Positions 1 through 7,447 of a DNA stretch of 18,579 nucleotides are shown here, in pieces; position 1 is the first letter of the stretch; every line of letters starts with the position of its first letter. The stretch spans positions 1 through 18,579 of the forward strand of contig PWOD01000076.1 in the NCBI GenBank assembly GCA_003557545.1. Direction: 5' to 3'. The position numbers and the translations under genes were made by a program. This DNA is from a bacterium. Its GTDB lineage: Bacteria > T1Sed10-126. The notes below the pieces were generated by a model. The model worked only from the letters and a program-made list of their open reading frames with translations, was not told the DNA's origin and made no database searches.

Positions 1-35
1 CGACGTCGTAACGTGCTTTTTTTAGTTCGAGCCAT
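1..35 (-). CDS. rplT: 50S ribosomal protein L20, N-terminal fragment (cut by window edge)
   Basis: Only the first eleven codons are inside the window, reading MARTKKSTLRR. The basic start beginning MAR is compatible with L20, which binds 23S rRNA early in assembly of the large subunit and in many bacteria also represses its own operon. The identification rests mainly on gene order, because rplT almost always follows infC and rpmI. A strong GGAGG ribosome binding site lies at about 43-49 on the minus strand, seven or so bases before the ATG. The gap to rpmI is unusually long (199 bases). Confidence 0.8.
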   Translation of the reverse strand, partial: MARTKKSTLRR

Positions 36-206
36 AATTTTTCCTCCTTTGCAGATTATTCATAATACAAAACAAACAACTTTCCATTTTATCAACCTGC
101 TCCAGATAAAACCAACAACCGCCCAATCAACCATCTAAGCAGTTAAATGGCCAACCGATAGTTTTCAACCTTATACCTATCTGAAAGACTGACCATCTGG
201 AGAGTT

Positions 207-225
207 TGACCGGATAAACCGGTCA
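207..225 (-). promoter_or_regulatory. Perfect stem-loop in the rpmI-rplT spacer
   Basis: A perfect 7-base-pair inverted repeat (TGACCGG / CCGGTCA, 5-base loop) begins nine bases after the rpmI stop codon. It is not followed by a run of T on the minus strand, so it does not look like a standard intrinsic terminator. It could be an mRNA processing or stability element, or part of an L20 or translational control structure. That role is inference; the sequence shows only the stem. Confidence 0.5.
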
Positions 226-234
226 TTTGCAACT

Positions 235-426
235 TTACGGCAACATCTTTTTCAGACGTTTAACATCACAGTTTTTAACAGTTTTATCCCCGCGCAACTG
301 CCGTTTTGACTTCGAAGACATCTTCGATAGCAAGTGGCTTTTACGCGCTCTGTGATGTTTCAGTTTACCCGTTGCTGTAACCTTAAACCGCTTGGCCACA
401 GCTTTTCTGGTCTTCATTTTAGCCAT
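235..426 (-). CDS. rpmI: 50S ribosomal protein L35
   Basis: The 63-residue, very basic protein reads MAKMKTRKAVAKRFKVTATG and continues with the HHRARKSHLLSKMSSKSKRQLR segment (interrupted only for length), which is diagnostic of L35. Its length is typical of the family. L35 is a small structural protein of the large ribosomal subunit. I chose the ATG at 424-426, not an upstream in-frame alternative, because GGAGG at 436-440 is spaced nine bases from it and the family starts with MPKMKT or MAKMKT. It is the third gene of the thrS-infC-rpmI-rplT group, 93 bases after infC. Confidence 0.96.
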   Translation of the reverse strand: MAKMKTRKAVAKRFKVTATGKLKHHRARKSHLLSKMSSKSKRQLRGDKTVKNCDVKRLKKMLP

Positions 427-519
427 TTTAAAAAACCTCCACTTTATTATCAATCATACTAAAACACAGTTTAGACTCTTCCCACCAGATTATATTTTTA
501 ATGGAAGAAAAAATTGGTT

Positions 520-1035
520 CTACGTGGGTTCCACGATCATAATCATCGTGTGGCCTTCCATCTTTGGCTGTTTGGTTACCTTGCATTCACCTGCAAGTTC
601 ATCACGTATCTGCTCGAGAACCTCGCGACCAAGCTCCGGTTTTGTTATCTGACGCCCTCGGAAAAAAACCTGGAACTTCACCTTGTTGTTATTTTCCAGA
701 AATCTCCGCGCATCATTTATTTTGAAATCCAGATCATGCTCAGCAATCTGAGGTTTTAACCGAAGCTGTTTCAGCTTCATCGTATCCTGGGCCTGACGGG
801 CCTTCTGCCGTGCTTTCTGCTGTTCATACTTATATTTGCCATAATCCATCATTTTAACAACAGGGGGCTTGGCATTAGGCGCAACCTCAACCAGATCTTT
901 GCCACGCTCACGGGCCTCACTCAGGGCTTTTTCTAGTGGAACCACACCTATCTGTTCACTACCCTCAGTTACTAACCTAACCTCTTTTTCTTTGATTGCT
1001 TCATTAACTCGAACTCTTTCTTCCCGTTTACCTAT
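520..1035 (-). CDS. infC: Translation initiation factor IF-3 (probable AUA start)
   Basis: IF-3 binds the 30S subunit, checks the start codon-initiator tRNA pairing and prevents premature 50S joining. The typical N-domain reads RVNEAIKEKEVRLVTEG, then VVPLEKALSEARERGKDLVEV, then the linker KMMDYGKYKYEQQKARQKAR and a C-domain ending in MIMIVEPT. The N-domain runs upstream of any ATG, GTG or TTG at a sensible position. The frame is open only back to a TAA at about 1060-1062. The best start is ATA at 1033-1035, nine bases after GGAGGT (1045-1050), giving 171 residues, the normal family length. The GTG at 943-945 would delete the conserved N-terminus. Rare start codons (AUU in E. coli infC) let IF-3 repress its own synthesis, and AUA would be a variant of this. 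Identity is certain; the start codon is inferred. Confidence 0.93.
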   Translation of the reverse strand: MGKREERVRVNEAIKEKEVRLVTEGSEQIGVVPLEKALSEARERGKDLVEVAPNAKPPVVKMMDYGKYKYEQQKARQKARQAQDTMKLKQLRLKPQIAEHDLDFKINDARRFLENNNKVKFQVFFRGRQITKPELGREVLEQIRDELAGECKVTKQPKMEGHTMIMIVEPT

Positions 1036-1044
1036 ATTAACAGC

Positions 1045-1050
1045 ACCTCC
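1045..1050 (-). promoter_or_regulatory. Shine-Dalgarno site deciding the infC start
   Basis: GGAGGT on the minus strand, nine bases before an in-frame ATA and with no ATG, GTG or TTG at usable spacing. The in-frame ATT upstream overlaps or precedes this site and cannot use it. The site therefore supports AUA initiation at 1033-1035. Confidence 0.7.
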
Positions 1051-1098
1051 AGAATAAATTTAATCAGATTACTAAATTTCACACAAACTCTCCCCCGG

Positions 1099-1122
1099 CA
1101 AACTGCATTACTTGACAGTTTG
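1099..1122 (-). promoter_or_regulatory. Stem-loop in the infC 5' leader
   Basis: CAAACTG and CAGTTTG form a perfect 7-base-pair stem with a 10-base loop, about 60 bases upstream of the infC start, in the 177-base thrS-infC gap. In several Firmicutes this position holds an L20-responsive leader that controls infC-rpmI-rplT. I cannot match the full known L20 leader fold by eye, so the regulatory role is inference from position. Confidence 0.35.
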
Positions 1123-1158
1123 ACCATTATGGAAGAGATAATAATAGCTTATTTTTGT

Positions 1159-1175
1159 AAAAAAACTAATAGTTT
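1159..1175 (-). terminator. Weak hairpin with T tract after thrS
   Basis: On the minus strand AAACT-ATT-AGTTT is followed directly by a run of T (seven in all), 38 or more bases after the thrS stop. The stem is short and purely A/T apart from one G-C pair, so it would be a weak terminator at best and may only attenuate transcription into infC. Confidence 0.25.
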
Positions 1176-1212
1176 CCCTCTCTGACCAGGCCAAATAACG
1201 GTTTTTTTAGCT

Positions 1213-3141
1213 TTAAACCGGTTTAATTGGAGCCCGATCTGCAATTATCTGTGAAATTTTTTCAACTGCTATCTCTAATTCTAAACTGTTACTGCTGGTT
1301 TCTCCATAAGTTCGCAGTTCAATTTTACCAGACTCTTCCTCGTCACTACCAACAATCACAGCATAAGGGATCTTCTGCGTAATTGCCAGCCGCAAACGTT
1401 TGCCCAGACTATCCGTGGCCGGTTCAATCCGGCTGTTAATCCCGGCTTCAGCAAATTTATCCGCCACTTTCTGCGCGTATTCCTGATTGGCAGAATCTAT
1501 CGGTAAAATCCAGATCGGTGTCGGGGCAAGCCAGGGGGGAAAGGCGCCACCATAATGTTCGACCAGACAACCAAAAAATCGTTCCAGGGAACCAAAGAGT
1601 GCCCGGTGAATCATAATCGGTCTTTTTTCTTCACCATCATTATCAACATAAGCCACATCAAACCGCTCAGGTATGTTGAAATCAACCTGAATAGTACTAC
1701 ACTGCCACTCGCGATCCAGCGAATCACGGATCTTAAGATCTATCTTAGGACCGTAATAAACACCTTCACCAGGATCGATCTTATAATCAAGTCCCGCCGT
1801 TTCAAGCGCTTTTTTGAGCGATTCTGTTGCCAGCTCCCAGCGGTCCTCAGTTCCTACATAATCATCTGGTCGGGTACTGACAAATATTTCATAATCGTTA
1901 AATCCAAAGGTCGCCAGCATTTCAGTTGTGAACTCCAACAGGGAGATAAGCTCACCTTCCAACTGCTCGGGCTGACAAAAAATATGAGCATCATCCTGGG
2001 TAAAACCACGCACACGAAGAAGTCCATGCAGCACTCCTGATTTTTCATACCGGTAAACAGTTCCCAGCTCAGCATAGCGCAGGGGCAAATCCCGATAACT
2101 TCGAGTTTGAGAGTTAAAAATCTTCATATGGAACGGACAGTTCATCGGCTTTACCCGGTAATTTGTATCATCCAGTTCCATTCGCGGAAACATATTTTCC
2201 TCATAATGATCCAGATGACCACTGATTTTCCATAACTCCTCCTGGGCCAGATGGGGTGTCATAACCGTCCTGTATCCCTCTGCCCTGTGACGCCTTCTCC
2301 AGTGGTCTTCAATCGTCTGGCGAATTTCAGCACCTCGGGGATGCCAGATTATCAAGCCCGGCCCCACAGAGTCATCAACCTGAAACAAATCAAGCTCCTG
2401 GCCGAGCTTTCGATGATCACGCTTTTTAGCCTCCGCAAGCCGCTCTTCATAAAGGTCTAACTCCTCTTCTGTTTTAAAAGCAATCCCATAAACCCGCTGG
2501 AGCATGGGACCATTCTCATCCCCGCGCCAGTATGCTCCGGCCAGTTTGGTTAGTTTCACAACCCCCAGCTGACCGGTTGATAGCAGATGCGGACCACTAC
2601 ATAGATCCTCAAAATCAGCCTGTCTATAAAACGTGGGTTCACCCTCAATATCATCTAATAATTCCAATTTGTAACTGGCGGAGTTTTCTTTGAACTTAGC
2701 AGTCGCTTCGGCCTTTGAACAACTATAACGCTCAATCGATATGTCGCGCTGAATTATCTGCTTAATAATAGCTTCCAGTCTCTCCAGTTCCGATTCTGAT
2801 AATGTCCGGGGTAGCTCAAAATCATAATAAAAACCTTCGCCGGTGGCAGGTCCTATGGCCAGCTTTAAATCCCCATCCATATAATATTTCATCGCGTGAG
2901 CCAGAACATGAGAGGCGGTATGCCAGTAAACATGCTTTCCTGCCTCATCCTCATAATCAACAAACTCTATCTCCTCACCACCGACAGGACAATCACGCAG
3001 ATCGACCAGTTCTCCATCGACCAGCACACCACAACTCTCTTCAATACCGGCTTTTTCAGCCAATTCAATAAAAGTTTCTCCGGCTTTAAAAGGAAGTTCA
3101 CAACTTTTTTCGGAAAGTTTCAACTTTACTATCTCACCCAT
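1213..3141 (-). CDS. thrS: Threonyl-tRNA synthetase
   Basis: Charges tRNA-Thr with threonine in the cytoplasm. The 642 residues match the bacterial family length and show all domains in order: an N-terminal TGS domain (about 1-62); the editing domain with HTASH (His74, His78) and CSGPH (Cys181, His185); the class II catalytic core from about 245 to 535, with the zinc ligands Cys335 (in KPMNCPFH), His386 (in DDAHIF) and His512 (in IMIHRALFGSLERF); and a C-terminal anticodon-binding domain (about 540-642). The start at ATG 3139-3141 matches the TGS domain beginning; the preceding Shine-Dalgarno is weak. Bacterial thrS is often T-box regulated, but no T-box motif is visible in the 94 bases between the start and the transposase-associated repeats. 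It is unclear whether the mobile element has displaced its original leader. Confidence 0.98.
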   Translation of the reverse strand: MGEIVKLKLSEKSCELPFKAGETFIELAEKAGIEESCGVLVDGELVDLRDCPVGGEEIEFVDYEDEAGKHVYWHTASHVLAHAMKYYMDGDLKLAIGPATGEGFYYDFELPRTLSESELERLEAIIKQIIQRDISIERYSCSKAEATAKFKENSASYKLELLDDIEGEPTFYRQADFEDLCSGPHLLSTGQLGVVKLTKLAGAYWRGDENGPMLQRVYGIAFKTEEELDLYEERLAEAKKRDHRKLGQELDLFQVDDSVGPGLIIWHPRGAEIRQTIEDHWRRRHRAEGYRTVMTPHLAQEELWKISGHLDHYEENMFPRMELDDTNYRVKPMNCPFHMKIFNSQTRSYRDLPLRYAELGTVYRYEKSGVLHGLLRVRGFTQDDAHIFCQPEQLEGELISLLEFTTEMLATFGFNDYEIFVSTRPDDYVGTEDRWELATESLKKALETAGLDYKIDPGEGVYYGPKIDLKIRDSLDREWQCSTIQVDFNIPERFDVAYVDNDGEEKRPIMIHRALFGSLERFFGCLVEHYGGAFPPWLAPTPIWILPIDSANQEYAQKVADKFAEAGINSRIEPATDSLGKRLRLAITQKIPYAVIVGSDEEESGKIELRTYGETSSNSLELEIAVEKISQIIADRAPIKPV

Positions 3142-3217
3142 ATTAACTCACATTCCTAACAATGACCCCGCTCGGGGAAAATTTAAACTAAACCAACCCC
3201 CAAAGAATACCAAATAT

Positions 3218-3226
3218 CCCCCCCCC
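3218..3226. repeat. Nine-base C homopolymer upstream of thrS
   Basis: A run of nine C on the plus strand (G on the thrS coding strand) lies about 77 bases upstream of the thrS start, between that gene and the RAYT repeats. Such runs are prone to slippage and may also be a sequencing or assembly weak spot. Confidence 0.7.
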
Positions 3227-3235
3227 GGTAAAGCT

Positions 3236-3301
3236 CAAAACGGGGTCAGACACTACGTTTTACGATTTCAAAACAGGGTCAGACACTACGTTTTACGATT
3301 T
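3236..3301. repeat. Tandem pair of RAYT-associated repeats, left end
   Basis: Two direct copies of a 33-base unit lie head to tail at 3236-3268 and 3269-3301, differing at one base (G versus A at unit position 7). The core GTCAGACACTACGTTTTACG is at 3245-3264 and 3278-3297. The same core occurs twice in inverted orientation on the other side of the transposase. The transposase stop codon (3293-3295) falls inside the second copy. Confidence 0.9.
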
Positions 3302-4237
3302 TCCCGACTGAATCCACAGATCCCATTCCATCCTGATCTTTTTAAGTTGTTCTATCGTTTTCCTTATCATTCTTGATACTGTGGCAGTTGATACTCCTAA
3401 TTTTAATGAAATTTCTGTTGTTGACTTATGTCCATAACGACGTGCTGCATAAGCTAAACCTGCACGAACGTCGACAAGTTTTCGTTTTTTTGTGGGTTTC
3501 AGAACGAGCTCAACCTCATAGCCGTATAACTGTCTAACTCCCTGCAATAATTTACTCCAGGAAACGGGACTTTCCTCCCGTTGACCACTTCTTACCTTTT
3601 TCTTCCGAATCTGCATATATTTTTCCACATATTGATCGGAGGCAATAAAATGCTGTTGACGCTGGCAACGAACGGGAAGTTTTTCCGGGCTCTCCATTTT
3701 GTTCATCTGCTCTGCTAGTTTACAAACCGACTGCTCCACTGGAAGATTCATTATTTTTAATGCTTCACGCCAATCAATCCAGTCATATTCATCACTCAAG
3801 CCGGCATACAACCCAGCTGTTGACCCTGGATCCTCTACTGCCGTCTGATAAATTCCAGCCTTAACTCCCTGATTTTGAACATAATGCCAGACCATCTGAA
3901 AGTAGCTGTCAACCTCGACAATCGAACTAAAATATCTGCCATCATAAGCTGTTCCAGTTCGTCCATATCTCTTGTTATACCAGATCGTATAGCGAGCTTT
4001 TACTGTCTGAAAAAAACGGGACATTTCAATCCCCACGCGACGGACCAGAGCATGCCAGTGGTCATCCATGAAGCCAAAAGCATAAATTTTTAAATCATGA
4101 GACTGGCGGGTTTCACGGATTATCTCCAGAAATTTTTGACGTTTCTCAGGTGTGTCAAATAAGGGCAGACCATCAACACCACGAATAACAACATGATGAT
4201 ATGTATTAACAAAGTCGGGACGTAACGAACGTACCAT
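3293..4237 (-). CDS. REP-associated tyrosine transposase (Y1/HUH) with C-terminal helix-turn-helix
   Basis: This is a single-strand DNA transposase of the IS200/IS605-like Y1 superfamily, RAYT branch. The HUH motif is H60-W61-H62 in DDHWHALV, and the likely nucleophile is Tyr119 in HYVQNQGVKAG, which corresponds to the family motif YIxxNPVRAG. The N-terminus has the usual DFVNTYHHVVIRG with its conserved paired histidines. The C-terminal part (about 225-300) has a DnaA-C-like or helix-turn-helix segment, including STTEISLKLGVSTATVSRM, found in longer RAYT proteins and likely to contact repeat DNA. Its 314 residues appear intact with no frameshift. A GGGGAA ribosome binding site lies five bases before the ATG. 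The flanking repeats are the probable substrate. Activity is inferred. Confidence 0.93.
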   Translation of the reverse strand: MVRSLRPDFVNTYHHVVIRGVDGLPLFDTPEKRQKFLEIIRETRQSHDLKIYAFGFMDDHWHALVRRVGIEMSRFFQTVKARYTIWYNKRYGRTGTAYDGRYFSSIVEVDSYFQMVWHYVQNQGVKAGIYQTAVEDPGSTAGLYAGLSDEYDWIDWREALKIMNLPVEQSVCKLAEQMNKMESPEKLPVRCQRQQHFIASDQYVEKYMQIRKKKVRSGQREESPVSWSKLLQGVRQLYGYEVELVLKPTKKRKLVDVRAGLAYAARRYGHKSTTEISLKLGVSTATVSRMIRKTIEQLKKIRMEWDLWIQSGKS

Positions 4238-4278
4238 ATCAATTCCCCGCTTACCAGTTCTGAATAATCAGTTAGAAA

Positions 4279-4332
4279 CGTAAAACGTAGTGTCTGACCC
4301 CTATATAAAACGTAAAACGTAGTGTCTGACCC
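4279..4332. repeat. Pair of RAYT-associated repeats, right end (inverted relative to left)
   Basis: CGTAAAACGTAGTGTCTGAC occurs at 4279-4298 and 4311-4330, each followed by CCC, with a period of 32 bases. Both are exact reverse complements of the left-end core. The intervening spacer (CTATATAAAA) differs from the left-end spacer. Confidence 0.9.
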
Positions 4333-4342
4333 TCAGATGGAA

Positions 4343-4414
4343 TAGGCGCGGGCGGTTTCGAACCGCCGGCCTCTACCGTGTCAAGGTAGCGCTCTGCCCC
4401 TGAGCTACGCGCCT
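4343..4414 (-). tRNA. tRNA-Val (anticodon GAC)
   Basis: The complete cloverleaf on the minus strand has acceptor AGGCGCG/CGCGCCT, D stem GCTC/GAGC, anticodon stem CTACC/GGTAG with loop TTGACAC (anticodon GAC), T stem GGCGG/CCGCC with loop TTCGAAA, and discriminator A. It is 72 nt. CCA is not encoded; TTCC follows. It reads GUC/GUU valine codons. It has its own promoter just upstream, and the RAYT element lies directly downstream of its 3' end. Confidence 0.95.
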
Positions 4415-4426
4415 GATGAGCTACAT

Positions 4427-4455
4427 ATTATAAGGTTTTTTTTCCAGGTAAACAA
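4427..4455 (-). promoter_or_regulatory. Sigma-70 type promoter for tRNA-Val
   Basis: On the minus strand TTGTTT (4455-4450), a 17-base spacer and a perfect TATAAT (4432-4427) place the start of transcription about 5-7 bases before the tRNA 5' end. Confidence 0.7.
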
Positions 4456-4519
4456 GGGGGTGAATCAATTAAATCTGATTTTTGGATAACTGCCTCGACC
4501 GGCGGTTCCAATAAGCCGC

Positions 4520-4548
4520 TGTTTAACTGACGGTTTTGACGATATAAT
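4520..4548 (+). promoter_or_regulatory. Probable promoter for ddh
   Basis: A perfect TATAAT at 4543-4548 lies 35 bases before the ddh start. The -35 at 17-base spacing (TGTTTA, 4520-4525) is poor, so the promoter is called mainly on the -10. The 169 bases between tRNA-Val and ddh hold this and the divergent tRNA promoter. Confidence 0.45.
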
Positions 4549-4583
4549 TTATTCAACCAAATCTACTTGAGGAGCGAACAACT

Positions 4584-5582
4584 ATGAGTTCAAGGAAAAT
4601 TGTAATTGTTGGCTATGGAAATCTTGGACAGGGTGTCCATGCTGCAATAGAAAAAAATCGAGATATGGAGCTAAGCGGGATAATTTCCCGGGACCCCGAC
4701 CGTGTCCGCCAGACCCTGGCCGCGCGGCAGTTAACGGTTAAGACGGTGTTGGATGCCAACCAGAAGATCGACTTTAGCGAACAGCTGCCGGCAGAGGTGG
4801 CAATACTCTGTGGTGGTTCAAAGAGCGACCTGACCGAACAGGGGCCAAAATTTGCCCGCCATTATAACGTAGTCGACAGTTTTGATACTCACGACCGGAT
4901 CCCCGATTATTTCCAACAGATGGATAAAGTGGGCAAACGGCAAAAAAAACTAGCCTTGATTTCAGCCGGATGGGATCCGGGGATTTTTTCTGTGGAGCGG
5001 GTTCAGGCCGCCGCCTTTTTTCCCGAGTCAGAGATTTACAGTTTCTGGGGTCCGGGGGTCAGCCAGGGTCATTCTGACGCTGTCAGACAGATTCCAGGAG
5101 TACAGGACGCCCGACAATACACTATTCCCCTGGAGGCTGCCCTGACGGCGATTCGCCAGGGGAAAAACCCGGACTTTGAGCCGGGTGAAAAACATTTTCG
5201 AAAAGTTTATGTGGTCGCCGATGAGAAGGCCAACCGGGAGGAGATCAGCCGACAGATAAAAACCATGCCGGATTATTTTGAACCCTATCAAACAGAAGTG
5301 ATCTTCATCACACAGAAAGAGCTGGAGGAAGAGCACCATGAAATGTCGCACGGCGGGACAGTATTATGCACAGGGAAAACAGGTGCGGCAAAAATAAACA
5401 CAGAGTACAGTTGTAACTGGGGCAGCAATCCAGGGGCAACCGGTTCAATACTGGTGGCTTATGCGCGGGCGGTCCACCGGCTGGCCCGGCGGGGTGAAAC
5501 AGGGGCCCGAACTGTCCTGGACATATGTGCGGCAGATATCAGCCCGTTATCACGCCGGGAGCTGCGCGAGAGCTTTGTTTAA
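4584..5582 (+). CDS. ddh: meso-Diaminopimelate D-dehydrogenase
   Basis: An NADP-dependent enzyme converting L-tetrahydrodipicolinate plus ammonia directly to meso-diaminopimelate, the one-step branch of the lysine and peptidoglycan precursor pathway. It is 332 residues. An N-terminal Rossmann motif IVIVGYGNLGQG (about 6-17) is followed by family blocks that align along the whole length with the Corynebacterium glutamicum enzyme: EQGPKFARHYNVVDSFDTHD, LISAGWDPGIFSVERV, FWGPGVSQGHSDAVRQIPGV and TMPDYFEPYQTEV. The ATG follows GAGGAG at nine bases. It appears to be transcribed alone from its own promoter; a weak hairpin and another promoter follow. The cell wall is therefore probably meso-DAP type. 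Nothing looks truncated. Confidence 0.96.
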   Translation: MSSRKIVIVGYGNLGQGVHAAIEKNRDMELSGIISRDPDRVRQTLAARQLTVKTVLDANQKIDFSEQLPAEVAILCGGSKSDLTEQGPKFARHYNVVDSFDTHDRIPDYFQQMDKVGKRQKKLALISAGWDPGIFSVERVQAAAFFPESEIYSFWGPGVSQGHSDAVRQIPGVQDARQYTIPLEAALTAIRQGKNPDFEPGEKHFRKVYVVADEKANREEISRQIKTMPDYFEPYQTEVIFITQKELEEEHHEMSHGGTVLCTGKTGAAKINTEYSCNWGSNPGATGSILVAYARAVHRLARRGETGARTVLDICAADISPLSRRELRESFV

Positions 5583-5596
5583 TTTAAGAGATTATC

Positions 5597-5613
5597 ACTG
5601 TTAAATAAACAGT
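5597..5613 (+). terminator. Small hairpin after ddh, possible weak terminator
   Basis: ACTGTT-AAATA-AACAGT forms a perfect 6-base-pair stem 15 bases after the ddh stop codon. It is followed by TGTTAATAACGG, not a continuous T run, so termination would be inefficient. Confidence 0.25.
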
Positions 5614-5630
5614 TGTTAATAACGGTAAAA

Positions 5631-5658
5631 TTGACAGGTAGAACTGGTTTGATATGAT
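5631..5658 (+). promoter_or_regulatory. Sigma-70 type promoter upstream of the tRNA-binding protein and eno
   Basis: A perfect -35 TTGACA (5631-5636), a 16-base spacer and TATGAT (5653-5658), about 50 bases before the next start codon. It may drive the following gene and, by read-through, eno and the dehydroquinate pair, because no terminator is evident among them. Confidence 0.65.
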
Positions 5659-5709
5659 TTTCCGTGGATAAAATTTTTACTGATTAAATCATCTCAGGAG
5701 GAAACTAAT

Positions 5710-6036
5710 ATGAGTATTTCATTTGAAGAGTTTCAAAAACTCAAAATCAAGGTAGGAACTGTGGTTGATTGTAAACCCCATCCTAATGCTAAAAACCTGC
5801 TACTACTGCAGACCGATATCGGTGACGAAGAACCGATACAGCTGGTGGCCGGACTGCGAAACGATTATTCGTCAGAGCAGTTAATTGAGAGCCAGATAGT
5901 AGTGATAACCAATCTGGAGCCGGCGAAGATCAGGGGAGAAAAAAGTGAGGGTATGCTGCTGGCAGCAGATGCCGAGGACTGCATTTCTTTGCTTGAGCCG
6001 GACAGAAAAGTAGCACCAGGCACATCTGTCAGGTAA
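5710..6036 (+). CDS. Free-standing tRNA-binding OB-fold protein (MetRS C-terminal / CsaA-like)
   Basis: The 108 residues form a single tRNA-binding domain of the EMAPII/Arc1p type, as found fused at the C-terminus of methionyl-tRNA synthetase and alone in CsaA-like proteins. The signatures are FEEFQKLKIKVGTVVDCKPH, NAKNLLLLQTDIGDE, QLVAGLRNDYSSEQLI, VVITNLEPAKIRGEKSEGM and LLAAD. The family role is binding structured RNA, mainly tRNA elbows; a chaperone role is proposed for CsaA. AGGAGG lies eight bases before the ATG. It is followed by eno after 82 bases without a visible terminator. The exact cellular partner cannot be read from sequence. Confidence 0.88.
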   Translation: MSISFEEFQKLKIKVGTVVDCKPHPNAKNLLLLQTDIGDEEPIQLVAGLRNDYSSEQLIESQIVVITNLEPAKIRGEKSEGMLLAADAEDCISLLEPDRKVAPGTSVR

Positions 6037-6112
6037 AATAAGCAGCGGCAACTTTTTGGGTCAAATCAGAAATAAATTAGAGAGCACGAGGAATAATATT
6101 TTCAGGAGGTAA

Positions 6113-7399
<1,287 letters not shown>

Positions 7400-7447
7400 G
7401 CTATTGTTAGTAAATCTTGTTAATTTTTATGGGGTGAAACAGGACAG

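Larger units (their letters stand above)
3236..4332 (-). mobile_element. RAYT/REP-like element between tRNA-Val and thrS
   Basis: A single HUH/Y1 transposase gene is enclosed by two repeat copies on the left and two inverted copies on the right, forming a unit of about 1.1 kb. The repeats point inward symmetrically. RAYT genes are normally domesticated single-copy genes that mobilise short REP-type repeats elsewhere in the genome, and paired inverted repeats around the gene are typical. The right end stops about ten bases from the 3' end of the tRNA-Val gene, and the left end is about 95 bases from the thrS start. I see no target-site duplication, as expected for HUH enzymes. The exact ends are uncertain by a few bases. 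Confidence 0.8.

Noticed and set aside
84-160. 24-codon minus-strand ORF in the rpmI-rplT spacer
   Set aside because: No ribosome binding site, no similarity recognised, and composition fits non-coding spacer.
520-945. infC starting at GTG 943-945
   Set aside because: It would remove about 30 residues of the conserved IF-3 N-domain that are encoded in frame upstream behind a strong Shine-Dalgarno.
3142-3240. T-box leader for thrS
   Set aside because: No TGGNACCGCG-like antiterminator motif or specifier hairpin is visible; only a short GC hairpin and a C9 tract.
3236-3301. CRISPR array
   Set aside because: Only two tandem repeats with no unique spacers, and matching inverted copies flank a Y1 transposase.
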